The notes: generated from the letters alone by a model not told the origin. A DNA stretch of 64,000 nucleotides from Adiantum capillus-veneris (GCA_014529385.2 CM043948.1:79690291-79754290); one strand, 5' to 3'. Shown: positions 24,061-37,879, counted from the first letter of the stretch. Made by a program: numbers and translations.

Positions 24061-27000
24061 TTCACCACTTTTCCACTCTATGTCATTATATTAAGAATAT
24101 GCGCGTGTTAAGGTCCACCACTTGTCCAAGATAACTCTATTGAAACATAGAGAGAAGCAAAGGTCCACCCCTTGTCTAAGCTAGGGTCCATTGAAACATG
24201 GAGAGAAGGATGCTCCACCATTTGTCCAAGGTAGGCTCCATTGAAACATGAGGAGAATCAAGGTGCACCATGACTCCAAGATGCTAGGCTCCATCGAAAA
24301 ACATTAAACCCATGATATGTCGTAGATGAGGGGTTTACATTCAAGGTCCAACACTTGTCCAAGCTATTATTGGTAGTAGCCTGAGTGGTTTGGTCTCAAG
24401 ATTCACCACTTTTCCACTCTATGTCATTATATTAAGAATATGCGCGTGTTAAGGTCCACCACTTGTCCAACCTATAAGGCTACATCTTAAAGGTTATTCT
24501 TTATTACCACTTGGAGTGACCATGATAGGTTTTACATGGGGGTTTGGTTCCAAGGTCCACCACTTCTCCAAGCTAACTCTATTGAAACATAGAGAGAAAC
24601 AAAGGTCCACCACTTGTCCAAGCTAGGGTCCATTGAAACATGGAGAGAAGGATGCTCCACCATTTGTCCAAGATAGGCTCCATTGAAACATGACGAGAAG
24701 CAAGTTGCACCATGTTTCCAAGATGCTAGGCTCCATCGAAATACATTAAACCCACGATATTTCCTAGATGAGGGGTTTACATTCAAGGTCCACTACTTGT
24801 CCAAGCTATTATTGCTAGTAGCCTGAGTGGTCTGGTCTCAAGATTCACCACTTTTATTAAGAATATGTGGGTGTTAAGGTCCAACACTTGTCCACCCTAT
24901 AAGGCTACATCTTAAAGGTTATTCTTTCTTACTACTTGGAGTGACCATGATAGGTTTTACATGGGGGTTTGGTTCCAAGGTCCACCACTTGTCCAAGCTA
25001 ACTCTATTGAAACATAGAGAGAAGCAAAGGTCCACCCCTTGTCTAAGCTAGGGTCCATTGAAACATGGAGAGAAGGATGCTCCACCATTTGTCCAAGGTA
25101 GGCTCCATTCAAACATGAGGAGAAGCAAGGTGCCCCATGTCTCCAAGATACTAGACTCCATCGAAAAACATTAAACCCACGATATGTTGTAGATGAGGGG
25201 TTTACATTGAAGGTCCAACACTTGTCCAAGCTATTATTGGTAGTAGCCTGAGTTGTTTGGTCTCAAGATTCACCACTTTTCCACTCTATGTCATTATATT
25301 AAGAATATGCGCGTGTTAAGGTCCACCACTTGTCCAACCTATAAGACTACATATTAAAGGTTATTCTTTATTACCACTTGGAGTGACCATGATAGGTTTT
25401 ACATGGGGGTTTGGTTCCAAGGTCCACCACTTGTCCAAGCTAACTCTATTGAAACATAGAGAGAAACAAAGGTCCACCACTTGTCCAAGCTAGGGTCCAT
25501 TGAAACATGGAGAGAAGGATGCTCCACCATTTGTCCAAGATAGGCTCCATAGAAACATGACGAGAAGCAAGCTGCACCATGTCCCCAAGATGCTAGGCTC
25601 CATTGAAATACATTAAACCCACGATATTTCGTAGATGAGGGGTTTACATTCAAGGTCCACCACTTGTCCAAGCTATTATTGCTAGTAGCCTGAGTGGTTT
25701 GGTCTCAAGATTCACCACTTTTATTAAGAATATGTGGGTGTTAAGGTCCACCACTTGTCCAACCTATAAGGCTACATCTTAAAGGTTATTCTTTATTACC
25801 ACTTGGAGTGACCATGATAGGTTTTACATGGGGGTTTGGTTCCAAGGTCCACCACTTGTCCAAGATAACTCTATTGAAACATAGAGAGAAGCAAAGGTCC
25901 ACCCCTTGTCTAAGCTAGGGTCCATTGAAACATGGAGAGAAGGATGCTCCACCATTTGTCCAAGGTAGGCTCCATTGAAACATGAGGAGAATCAAGGTGC
26001 ACCATGACTCCAAGATGCTAGGCTCCATCAAAAAACATTAAACCCATGATATGTCGTAGATGAGGGGTTTACATTCAAGGTCCAACACTTGTCGAAGCTA
26101 TTATTGGTAGTAGCGTGAGTGGTTTGGTCTCAAGATTCACCACTTTTCCACTCTATGTCATTATATTAAGAATATGCGCGTGTTAAGGTCCACCACTTGT
26201 CCAACCTATAAGGCTACATCTTAAAGGTTATTCTTTATTACCACTTGGAGTGACCATGATAGGTTTTACATGGGGGTTTGGTTCCAAGGTCCACCACTTG
26301 TCCAAGCTAACTCTATTGAAACATAGAGAGAAGCAAAGATCCACCCCTTGTCTAAGCTAGGGTCCATTGAAACATGGAGAGAAGGATGCTCCACCATTTG
26401 TCCAAGGTAGCCTCCATTTAAACATGAGGAGAAGCAAGGTGCACCATGTCTCCAAGATGCTAGGCTCCATCGAAAAACATTAAACCCACGATATGTCATA
26501 GATGAGGGGTTTACATTCAAGGTCCAACACTTGTCCAAGCTATTAGTGCTAGTAGCATGAGTGGTTTTGTCTCAAGATTCACCACTTTTTCACTCTATGT
26601 CATTATATTAAGAATATTAGGGTGTTAAGGTCCACCACTTGTCCAACCTATAAGGCTACATCTTAAAGGTCATTCTTTCTCACTACTTGGAGTGACCATG
26701 ATAGGTTGTACATGGGGGTTTGGGTCCAAGGTACACCACTTGTCCAAGCTAACTCTATTGAAACATAGAGAGAAACAAAGGTCCACCACTTGTCCAAGCT
26801 AGGGTCCATTGAAACATGGAGAGAAGGATGCTCCACCATTTGTCCAAGATAGGCTCCATTGAAACATGACGAGAAGCAAGTTGCACCATGTCTCCAAGAT
26901 GCTAGCCTCCATCGAAATACATTAAACCCACGATATTTCGTAGATGAGGGGTTTACATTCAAGGTCCACCACTTGTCCGAGCTATTATTGCTAGTAGCCT

Positions 27001-30000
27001 GAGTGGTTTGGTCTCAAGATTCACCACTTTTATTAAGAATATGCGGGTGTTAAGGTCCACCACTTGTCCAACCTATAAGGCTACATCTTAAACGTTATTC
27101 TTTCTTACTACTTGGAGTGACCATGATAGGTTTTACATGGGGGTTTGGTTCCAAGTCCACCACTTGTCCAAGCTAACTCTATTGAAACATAGAGAGAAGC
27201 AAAGGTCCACCCCTTGTCTAAGCTAGGGTCCATTGAAACATGGAGAGAAGGATGCTCCACCATTTGTCCAAGGTAGGCTCCATTGAAACATGAGAGAAGC
27301 AAGGTGCACCATGTCTCCAAGATGCTAGGCTCCATCGAAAAACATTAAACCCACGATATGTCCTAGATGAGGGGTTTACATTCGAGGTCCAACACTTGTC
27401 CAAGCTATTAGTGCTAGTAGCATGAGTGGTTTTGTCTCAAGATTCACCACTTTTTCACTCTATGTCATTATATTAAGAATATTAGGGTGTTAAGGTCCAC
27501 CACTTGTCCAACCTATTAGGCTATATCTTAAAGGTCATTCTTTCTCACCACTTGGAGTGACCATGATAGGCTTTACATGGGGGTTTGGTTCCAAGGTCCA
27601 CCACTTGTCCAAGCTAACTCTATTGAAACATAGAGAGAAACAAAGGTCCACCACTTGTCCAAGCTAGGGTCCATTGAAACATGGAGAGAAGGATGCTCCA
27701 CCATTTGTCCAGCGTAGGATCCATTGAAACATGACGAGAAGCAAGCTGCACCATGTCTCCAAGATGTTAGGCTCCATCGAAATACATTAAACCCACGATG
27801 TTTCGTAGATGAGGGGTTTACATTCAAGGTCCACCACTTGTCCAAGCTATTATTGCTAGTAGCCTCAGTGGTTTGGTCTCAAGATTCACCACTTTTATTA
27901 AGAATATGTGGGTGTTAAGGTCCACCACTTGTCCAACCTATAAGGCTACATCTTAAAGGTTATTCTTTCTTACTACTTGGAGTGACCATGATAGGTTTTA
28001 CATGGGGGTTTGGTTCCAAGGTCCACCACCTGTCCAAGCTAACTCTATTGAAACATAGAGAGAAGCAAAGGTCCACCCCTTGTCTAAGCTAGGGTCCATT
28101 GAAACATGGAGAGAAGGATGCTCCACCATTTGTCCAAGGTAGGCTCCATTGAAACATGAGGAGAAGCAAGGTGCACCATGTCTCCAAGATGTTAGGCTCC
28201 ATCGAAAAACATTAAACCCACTATATGTCGTAGATGAGGGGTTTACATTCGAGGTCCAACACTTGTCCAAGCTATTAGTGCTAGTAGCATGAGCGGTTTT
28301 GTCTCAAGATTCACCACTTTTTCACTCTATGTCATTATATTAAGAATATTAGGGTGTTAAGGTCCACCACTTGTCCAATCTATAAGGCTATATCTTAAAG
28401 GTCATTCTTTCTCACCACTTGGAGTGACCATGATAGGTTTTACATGTGGGTTTGGTTCCAAGGTCCACCACTTGTCCAAGCTAACTCTATTGAAACATAG
28501 AGAGAAACAAAGGTCCACCACTTGTCCAAGCTAGGGTCCATTGAAACATGGAGAGAAGGATGCTCCACCATTTGTCCAAGGTAGGCTCCATTGAAACATG
28601 ACGAGAAGCAAGCTGCACCATGTCTCCAAGATGTTAGGCTCCATCGAAATACATTAAACCCACGATATTTCGTAGATGAGGAGTTTACATTCAAGGTCCA
28701 CCACTTGTCCAAGCTATTATTGGTTATAGCCTGAGTGGTTTGGTCTCAAGATTCACCACTTTTATTAAGAATATGTGGGTGTTAAGGTCCACCACTTGTC
28801 CAACCTATAAGGCTACATCTTAAAGGTTATTCTTTCTTACTACTTGGAGTGATTATGATAGGTTTTACATGGGGGTTTGGTTCCAAGGTTCACCACTTGT
28901 CCAAGCTAACTCTAATGAAAGATACAGAGAAGCAAAGGTCCACCCCTTGTCTAAGCTAGAGTCCATTGAAACAGGGAGAGAAGGATGCTCCACCATTTGT
29001 CCAAGGTAGGCTCCATTGAAACATGAGGAGAAGCAAGGTGCACCATGTCTCCAAGATGCTAGGCTCCATTGAAAAACATTAAACCCACGATATGTCGTAG
29101 ATGAGGGGATAACATTCAAGGTCCACCACTTGTACGAGCTATTATCACTAGTAGCATGAGTGGTTTTCACTCTATGTCATTATATTAAGAATATGCGCGT
29201 GTTAACTGTCCAAGCTAACTCTATTGAATCATAGAGAGAAGCAAAGGTCCACCACTTGTCTAAGCTAGGCTCCATTGAAGCATGGAGAGAAGGATGCTCC
29301 ACCATTTGTCAAAGCTAACTCTATTGAAACATGGGGTGTTTGCGTTGATGGTGCACCACTTGTCCAAGCTATTATTGCTAGTAGCCTGAGTGGTTTTGTC
29401 TCAAGATTCACCACTTTTTCACTCTATGTCATTATATTAAGAATATTAGGGTGTTAAGGTCCACCACTTGTCCAACCTATAAGGCTATATCTTAAAGGTT
29501 ATTCTTTCTCACCACTTGGAGTGACCATGATAGGTTTTACATGGCGGTTTGGTTCCAAGGTCCACCACTTGTCCAAGCTAACTCTATTGAATAATAGAGA
29601 GAAGCAAAGCTCCACCACTTGTCCAAGCTAGGGTCCATTGAAACATGGAGAGAAGGATGCTCCACCATTTGTCCAAGATAGGCTCCATTGAAACATGATG
29701 AGAAGCAAGCTGCACCATGTCTCCAAGATGCTAGGCTCCATCGAAATACATTAAACCCACGATATTTCGTAGATGAGGGGTTTACATTCAAGGTCCACCA
29801 CTTGTCCAAGCTATTATTGGTTATAGCCTGAGTGGTTTGGTCTCAAGATTCACCACTTTTATAAAGAATATGTGAGTGTTAAGGTCCACCACTTGTCCAA
29901 CCTATAAGGCTACATCTTAAAGGTTATTCTTTCTTACTACTTGGAGTGACCATGATAGGTTTTACATGGGGGTTTGGTTCCAAGGTCCACCACCTGTCCA

Positions 30001-31599
30001 AGCTAACTCTATTGAAACATAGAGAGAAGCAAAGGTCCACCCCTTGTCTAAGCTAGGGTCCATTGAAACATGGAGAGAAGGATGCTCCACCATTTGTCCA
30101 AGGTAGGCTCCATTGAAACATGAGGAGAAGCAAGGTGCACCATGTCTCCAAGATGCTAGGCTCCATCGAAAAACATTAAACCCACGATATGTCGTAGATG
30201 AGGGGTTTACATTCAAGGTCCAACACTTGTCCAAGCTATTAGTGCTAGTAGCATGAGTGGTTTTGTCTCAAGATTCACCACTTTTTCACTCTATGTCATT
30301 ATATTAAGAATATTAGGGTGTTAAGGTCCACCACTTGTCCAACCTATATGGCTATATTTTAAAGGTTATTCTTTCTCACCACTTGGAGTGACCATGATAG
30401 GTTTTACATGGGGGTTTGGTTCCAAGGTCCACCACTTGTCCAAGCTAACTCTATTGAAACATAGAGAGAAACAAAGGTCCACCACTTGTCCAAGCTAGGG
30501 TCCATTGAAACATGGAGAGAAGGATGCTCCACCATTTGTCCAAGGTAGGCTCCATTGAAACATGACGAGAAGCAAGCTGCACCATGTCTCCAAGATGTTA
30601 GGCTCCATCGAAATACATTAAACCCACGATATTTCGTAGATGAGGGGTTTACATTCAAGGTCCACCACTTGTCCAAGCTATTATTGGTTATAGCCTGAGT
30701 GGTTTGGTCTCAAGATTCACCACTTTTATTAAGAATATGTGGCTGTTAAGGTCCACCACTTGTCCAACCTATAAGGCTACATCTTAAAGGTTATTCTTTC
30801 TTACTACTTGGAGTGATTATGATAGGTTTTACATGGGGGTTTGGTTCCAAGGTCCACCACTTGTCCAAGCTAACTCTAATGAAAGATAGAGAGAAGCAAG
30901 GGTCCACCCCTTGTCTAAGCTAGGGTCCATTGAAACAGGGAGAGAAGAATGCTCCACCATTTGTCCAAGGTAGGCTCCATTGAAACATGAGGAGAAGCAA
31001 GGTGCACCATGTCTCCAAGATGCTAGGCTCCATTGAAAAACATTAAACCCACGATATGTCATAGATGAGGGATTAACATTCAAGGTCCACCACTTGTCCA
31101 AGCTATTATCACTAGTAGCATGAGTGGTTTTGTCTCAAGATTCACCATTTTTTCACTCTATGTAATTATATTAAGAATATGCGCGTGTTAACGTCCACCA
31201 CTTGTCCAACCTATAAGGCTACATCTTAAAGGTTATTCTTTATTACCACTTGGAGTGAGCATGATAGGGTTTACATGGGGCTTTGGTTCCAAGATCCACC
31301 AATTGTCCAAGCTAACTCTATTGAATCAAAGAGAGAAGCAAAGGTCCACCACTTGTCTAAGCTAGGCTCCATTGAAACATGGAGAGAAGGATGCTCCACC
31401 ATTTGTCAAAGCTAACTCTATTGAAACATGGGGTGTTTGCGTTGAAGGTCCACCACTTGTCCAAGCTATTAGTGCTAGTAGCATGAGAGGTTTTGTCTCA
31501 AGATTCACCACTTTTTCACTCTATGTCATTATATTAAGAATATTAGGGTGCTAAGGTCCACCACTTGTCCAAACTATAAGGCTATATCTTAAAGGTTAT

Positions 31600-34500
31600 T
31601 CTTTCTCACCACTTGGAGTGACCATGATAGGTTTTACATGGCGGTTTGGTTCCAAGGTCCACCACTTGTCCAAACTCTCTATTGAATAATAGAGAGAAGC
31701 AAAGCTCCACCACTTGTCCAAGCTAGGGTCCATTGAAACATGGAGAGAAGGATGCTCCACCATTTGTCCAAGATAGGCTCCATTGAAACATGACGAGAAG
31801 CAAGCTGCACCATGTCTCCAAGATGCTAGGCTCCATCGAAATACATTAAACCCACGATATTTCGTAGATGAGGGGTTTACATTCAAGGTCCACCACTTGT
31901 CCAAGCTATTATTGGTTATAGCCTGAGTGGTTTGGTCTCAAGATTCACCACTTTTATAAAGAATATGTGAGTGTTAAGGTCCACCACTTGTCCAACCTAT
32001 AAGGCTACATCTTAAAGGTTATTCTTTCTTACTACTTGGAGTGATTATGATAGGTTTTACATGGGGGTTTGGTTCCAAGATCCACCACTTGTCCAAGCTA
32101 ACTCTATTGAAACATAGAGAGAAGCAAAGGTCCACCCTTGTCTAAGCTAGGGTCCATTGAAACATGGAGAGAAGGATGCTCCACCATTTGTCCAAGGTAG
32201 GCTCCATTAAAACATGAGGAGAAGCAAGGTGCACCATGTCTCCAAGATGCTAGGCTCCATCGAAAAACATTAAACCCACAATATGTCGTAGATGAGGGGT
32301 TTACATTCAAGGTCCAACACTTGTCCAAGCTATTAGTGCTAGTAGCATGAGTGGTTTTGTCTCAAGATTCACCACTTTTTCACTCTATGTCATTATATTA
32401 AGAATATTAGGGTGTTAAGGTCCACCACTTGTCCAACCTATAAGGCTATATCTTAAAGGTTATTCTTTCTCACCACTTGGAGTGACCATGATAGGTTTTA
32501 CATGGCGGTTTGGTTCCAAGGTCCACCACTTGTCCAAGCTAACTCTATTGAATAATAGAGAGAAGCAAAGCTCCACCACTTGTCCAAGCTAGGGTCCATT
32601 GAAACATGGAGAGAAGGATGCTCCACCATTTGTCCAAGATAGGCTCCATTGAAACATGACGAGAAGCAAGCTGCACCATGTCTCCAAGATGCTAGGCTCC
32701 ATCGAAATACATTAAACCCACGATATTTCGTAGATGAGGGGTTTACATTCAAGGTCCACCACTTGTCCAAGCTATTATTGGTTATAGCCTGAGTGGTTTG
32801 GTCTCAAGATTCACCACTTTTATAAAGAATATGTGAGTGTTAAGGTCCACCACTTGTCCAACCTATAAGGCTACATCTTAAAGGTTATTCTTTCTTACTA
32901 CTTGGAGTGATTATGATAGGTTTTACATGGGGGTTTGGTTCCAAGATCCACCACTTGTCCAAGCTAACTCTATTGAAACATAGAGAGAAGCAAAGGTCCA
33001 GCCCTTGTCTAAGCTAGGGTCCATTGAAACATGGAGAGAAGGATGCTCCACCATTTGTCCAAGGTAGGCTCCATTAAAACATGAGGAGAAGCAAGGTGCA
33101 CCATGTCTCCAAGATGCTAGGCTCCATCGAAAAACATTAAACCCACGATATGTCGTAGATGAGGGGTTTACATTCAAGGTCCAACACTTGTCCAAGCTAT
33201 TAGTGCTAGTAGCATGAGTGGTTTTGTCTCAAGATTCACCACTTTTTCACTCTATGTCATTATATTAAGAATATTAGGGTGTTAAGGTCCACCACTTGTC
33301 CAACCTATAAGGCTATATCTTAAAGGTTATTCTTTCTCACCACTTGGAGTGACCATGATAGGTTTTACATGGCGGTTTGGTTCCAAGGTCCACCACTTGT
33401 CCAAGCTAACTCTATTGAATAATAGAGAGAAGCAAAGCTCCACCACTTGTCCAAGCTAGGGTCCATTGAAACATGGAGAGAAGGATGCTCCACCATTTGT
33501 CCAAGATAGGCTCCATTGAAACATGACGAGAAGCAAGCTGCACCATGTCTCCAAGATGCTAGGCTCCATCGAAATACATTAAACCCACGATATTTCGTAG
33601 ATGAGGGGTTTACATTCAAGGTCCACCACTTGTCCAAGCTATTATTGGTTATAGCCTGAGTGGTTTGGTCTCAAGATTCACCACTTTTATAAAGAATATG
33701 TGAGTGTTAAGGTCCACCACTTGTCCAACCTATAAGGCTACATCTTAAAGGTTATTCTTTCTTACTACTTGGAGTGATTATGATAGGTTTTACATGGGGG
33801 TTTGGTTCCAAGATCCACCACTTGTCCAAGCTAACTCTATTGAAACATAGAGAAAAGCAAAGGTCCAGCCCTTGTCTAAGCTAGGGTCCATTGAAACATG
33901 GAGAGAAGGATGCTCCACCATTTGTCCAAGGTAGGCTCCTTTAAAACATGAGGAGAAGCAAGGTGCACCATGTCTCCAAGATGCTAGGCTCCATCGAAAA
34001 ACATTAAACCCACAATATGTCGTAGATGAGGGGTTTACATTCAAGGTCCAACACTTGTCCAAGCTATTAGTGCTAGTAGCATGAGTGGTTTTGTCTCAAG
34101 ATTCACCACTTTTTCACTCTATGTCATTATATTAAGAATATTAGGGTGTTAAGGTCCACCACTTCTCCAACCTATAAGGCTATATCTTAAAGGTTATTCT
34201 TTCTCACCACTTGGAGTGACCATGATAGGTTTTACATGGCGGTTTGGTTCCAAGGTCCACCACTTGTCCAAGCTAACTCTATTGAATAATAGAGAGAAGC
34301 AAAGCTCCACCACTTGTCCAAGCTAGGGTCCATTGAAACATGGAGAGAAGGATGCTCCACCATTTGTCCAAGATAGGCTCCATTGAAACATGACGAGAAG
34401 CAAGCTGCACCATGTCTCCAAGATGCTAGGCTCCATCAAAATACATTAAACCCACGATATTTCGTAGATGAGGGGTTTACATTCAAGGTCCACCACTTGT

Positions 34501-34930
34501 CCAAGCTATTATTGGTTATAGCCTGAGTGGTTTGGTCTCAAGATTCACCACTTTTATAAAGAATATGTGAGTGTTAAGGTCCACCACTTGTCCAACCTAT
34601 AAGGCTACATCTTAAAGGTTATTCTTTCTTACTACTTGGAGTGATTATGATAGGTTTTACATGGGGGTTTGGTTCCAAGGTCCACCACTTGTCCAAGCTA
34701 ACTCTATTGAAACATAGAGAGAAGCAAAGGTCCAGCCCTTGTCTAAGCTAGGGTCCATTGAAACATGGAGAGAAGGATGCTCCACCATTTGTCCAAGGTA
34801 GGCTCCATTGAAACATGAGGAGAAGCAAGGTGCACCATGTCTCCAAGATGCTAGGCTCCATTGAAAAACATTAAACCCACGATATGTCGTAGATGAGGGG
34901 TTTACATTCAAGGTCCGCCACTTGTCCAAG
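31600..34930 (-). repeat. Recently homogenised block of 867-bp units
   Basis: At least four successive units share private variants, such as ACATGGCGGTTTGG, GAATAATAGAGAGAAGCAAAG, TTATTGGTTATAGCC and TATAAAGAATATGTGAG. They recur at exact 867-bp steps (about 31,640, 32,503, 33,370, 34,237) with very few differences between copies. This indicates recent local amplification or gene conversion. Confidence 0.8.
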
Positions 34931-35960
34931 CTATTATCACTAGTAGCATGAGTGGTTTTGTCTCAAGATTCACCATTTTTCCACTCTATGTCATTATATT
35001 AAGAATATGTGGGTGTTAAGGTCCACCACTTGTCCAACCTATAAGGCTACATCTTAAAGGTTATTCTTTATTACCACTTGGAGTGACCATGATAGGTTTT
35101 ACATGGGGCTTTGGTTCCAAGATCCACCACTTGTCCAAGCTAACTCTATTGAATCATAGAGAGAAGCAAAGGTCCACCACTTGTCTAAGCTAGGCTCCAT
35201 TGAAACATGGTGAGAAGGATGCTCCACCATTTGTCGAAGCTAACTCTATTGAAACATGGGGGGTTTACGTTCAAGGTCCACCACTTGTCCAAGCTATTAG
35301 GGCTAGTAGCATGAGTGGTTTTGTCTCAAGATTCACCACTTTTTCGCTCTATGTCATTATATTAAGAATATTAGGGTGTTAAGGTCCACCACTTGTCCAA
35401 CCTATAAGGCTATATCTTAAAGGTTATTCTCTCTCACCACTTGGAGTGACCATGATAGGTTTTACATGGCGGTTTGGTTCCAAGGTCCACCACTTGTCCA
35501 AGCTAACTCTATTGAATAATAGAGAGAAGCAAAGGTCCACCACTTGTCCAAGCTAGGGTCCATTGAAACATGGAGAGAAGGATGCTCCACCATTTGTCCA
35601 AGATAGGCTCCATTGAAACATGAAGAGAAGCAATATGCACGATGTCTCCAAGATGATAGGCTCCATCGAAATACCTTAAACCCACTATATTTCGTAGATG
35701 GGGGGTTTACTTTCAAGGTCCACCACTTGTCCAAGCTATTATCGCTAGTAGCATGGTTTGGTCTCAAGATTCACCAGTTTTCCACTCTATGTCATTATAT
35801 GAAGAATATCTGGGTGTTAAGGTCCACCACTTGTCCAACCTATAAGGCTATATCTTAAATGATATTGTTTTTGACCACTTGGAATGTGCATGATATGTTT
35901 TACATGGGGTTTTGTTCCAAGGTCCACCACTTGTCCAAGCTAGATCTATTACATATATAT

Positions 35961-36424
35961 TATACGTACAATATTCAACTAGATTCCCTACCTATCATGT
36001 CCAGTAGCATGGATGCTCTAGCTTGAAGGTCCACCACTTGTCCAACCTATACTCTCTTATGTAAGGGAGATCTCGCTATAAATTCAAAACCTTCCCGCCT
36101 AAATTTAAAATATTCCTCCCAAATCTTAAATATCCCGCCTAAATTTTAAAATATCCCGCCCAAATTTTAAAATTCAAAATTTTTTATAAAAATTTAAATT
36201 TTACTACTTAAATTTAAAATATTCCACGCGAAATTGATTTTAAATTCAAGTTTACCACAAAAAGATATCATTATACCACCTAAATTCAAATATGCAAACC
36301 TCAAAACATTATATTGTACATAAATTCAAACAAATTCAAATTAACAAGCCTAAACTGATATTAGTTTGCATAGATATGAATTTATCACACCTAAATTATG
36401 TCACCATGTTAGAGAGAGTGGTTA
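35961..36424. repeat. AT-rich tract with CCCGCCTAAATTTTAAAAT-type short repeats
   Basis: Between about 36,090 and 36,200 the words CCCGCC or CCTCCC alternate with (C)AAATTTTAAAAT in 20-30-bp steps. The rest is A/T-rich. One array core at about 36,030 marks the fading end of the satellite. No gene is seen. Confidence 0.55.
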
Positions 36425-36545
36425 GAGAATTTGAACAAGGTCCACCACTTGTCCAACCTAGATACTAAGAAGGATTGAGTGTACAAGGTATTGTTTGGAG
36501 GTCCTTATAGTCCACTGGTCTCAAGGTCCACCACTTGTGGTAAGG
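36425..36545 (-). repeat. Isolated array cores
   Basis: Two good cores (about 36,438 and 36,523) stand alone between AT-rich and unique sequence, in the same orientation as the main array. Confidence 0.7.
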
Positions 36546-36763
36546 GTCACCAAAAAGTGTATATATTCATCCAAAGAAATACATGTATTTTTGGTCTACA
36601 TGTCCTAGTTTAAACCATTTATGTCCATTAGGTGTATCACTAAACAACACTACTATTTTTGAGAAACAGAAGTTACAATCATATCTACAAATGGATTAGA
36701 GGAAAATCAACTCAGCATACATCCAGAACTCGCTACAAGAATCGACTTTAACAGATCACGCAA
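36546..36763 (+). other. Unique sequence; possible 5' exon of the downstream gene
   Basis: A strong donor (CACGCAA then GTAAGT) lies at 36,764. If used, it could join to the acceptor at 40,278, making a 3.5-kb intron filled with repeats and a non-coding first exon. There is no direct support beyond the splice-like sequences. Confidence 0.2.
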
Positions 36764-36899
36764 GTAAGTCTTCCATTCAATTTTACTAGTATTACAATGT
36801 GTTAGTTATTTGTGATATTTATGTATGTATATATACTATGTATGCATATCGTAATTAAGTGTAATTGTGTATCTGCATTATGTATGAGTATTACAATGA

Positions 36900-37300
36900 A
36901 ATAACACAAATATACATACATACACATAGATAACACAGACGCACACATACATGAGCATGTATTTTCAAGAGAGAGATAGCAAGATACAGAGATAGATAGA
37001 TAGAGAGAGAGAGATAAATACCTGTTTTTTAGAGAGAGGAGAGAGAAAGATAACAGATTTCACTGTGTTTATGTATGTGGAAGAGAGGAAGACGATGTAT
37101 GGGAATATGTGCACGTATTTTCAAGAGAGAGACAACAAGATAACAGATTTCATTGTGGTTATGTATGTGGAAGTGAGGAAGACGATGTGTGGGAATATGT
37201 GCATGTATTTTCAAGAGAGAGACAGCAAGATAACAGATTTCACTGTGGTTATGTATGTGGAAGAGAGGAAGACGATGTGTGGGAATATGTGTATGTGTGC
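36900..37300 (+). repeat. GA-rich tract and 90-bp minisatellite
   Basis: Microsatellite-like ACACATACATA and GAGAGATAGATAG stretches (36,900-37,020) lead into nearly three copies of a 90-bp unit. The word TAACAGATTTCA starts at 37,051, 37,141 and 37,231. Because 90 is a multiple of three, two plus frames and one minus frame stay open; I do not read these as genes. Confidence 0.85.
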
Positions 37301-37870
37301 GGGGATACTTTTAAACTATGTATCTCTGTCTTTTGACGAGAGAGTGTGTGTGCAAGAAGAGTTATAGAGAACCATCTTCTCTATATGGAGAAAGACAGAG
37401 AGTGAGAGAGAGAGAAATACCTGTTTTTTCTCTATTCGTGAGGTGTGCAATGTCTCCCGAGAAGACTGCCCGATCCTGCCCTTCTGGAAAGCGTTGTGTA
37501 CGCTGCTGTTTCTTTATCTTGTGCGCGAACTTTCAATCCTGTGCACTCCACCTGTGTGTTGTGTACGATGCCGAGCTTGCTCCTCTACGCGCGCGTATAC
37601 TCCAATTGTGTGCGATCCGTGTGCGATTTCTGTGTGTTTGCTGCTCGCCTGCTTTCTCTGTGTGCGTTGCTCGTGCGCTCTCTGTGTGCCTAATCTTGAT
37701 AGGGTTTATTAGAATGCCACGTATGCTACAAGTCCATGTTTTATCATAGGATTAAAAAAAACAAAAGCAATATAAAAAATTAACCAATTCACACGACCAA
37801 AATTAAAGAAATCATGGTTGAAAATATGAAAAACATGCGTAACTCTATACTAGGAATTCACTTTTAAAAA
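37301..37870. other. Unique tract, no recognised gene
   Basis: It begins with a GAGAGTGTGTGTGC tract and continues with Cys-, Arg- and Leu-rich open frames in all three plus frames (the longest is 143 codons at 37,318-37,749). None has recognisable domains. The overlapping openness and TG/CG-rich composition suggest chance. Confidence 0.4.
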
Positions 37871-37879
37871 AAAAAATCT

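Larger units (their letters stand above)
10855..35960 (-). repeat. Main hierarchical satellite array (425/442-bp monomers, 867-bp higher-order unit)
   Basis: About 25 kb of tandem repeats. The core GGTCCACCACTTGTCCAA recurs about every 54 bp; roughly eight diverged cores (variants GATTCACCACTTTTCCAC, GCTCCACCATTTGTCC, GTGCACCATGTCTCC, TCACCACTTGGAGTGACC) form one monomer. From about 15.8 kb on, monomers of two types alternate. Equivalent points lie at 17,379, 17,821, 18,246 and 18,688, giving spacings of 442, 425, 442. One type reads ACCACTTGTCC and the other ACCCCTTGTCT at the same site. The first 5 kb (10,855-15,800) is older and irregular. Nothing is inserted in the 25 kb that I can see. 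About 30 copies of an approximately 90-codon open frame on the minus strand are a by-product of the repeat. Confidence 0.93.

Noticed and set aside
11018-35767. Dozens of 60-105-codon ORFs as genes
   Set aside because: They recur with the repeat period and decay with it. Kept only as a finding about frame persistence.
10855-35960. CRISPR array
   Set aside because: The spacers are themselves repetitive, units are hundreds of bp long, and the context is eukaryotic with introns.
37318-37749. 143-codon Cys-rich ORF as a secreted peptide gene
   Set aside because: All three plus frames are open here and Cys/Arg come from TG/CG-rich composition; no signal peptide or domain is convincing.
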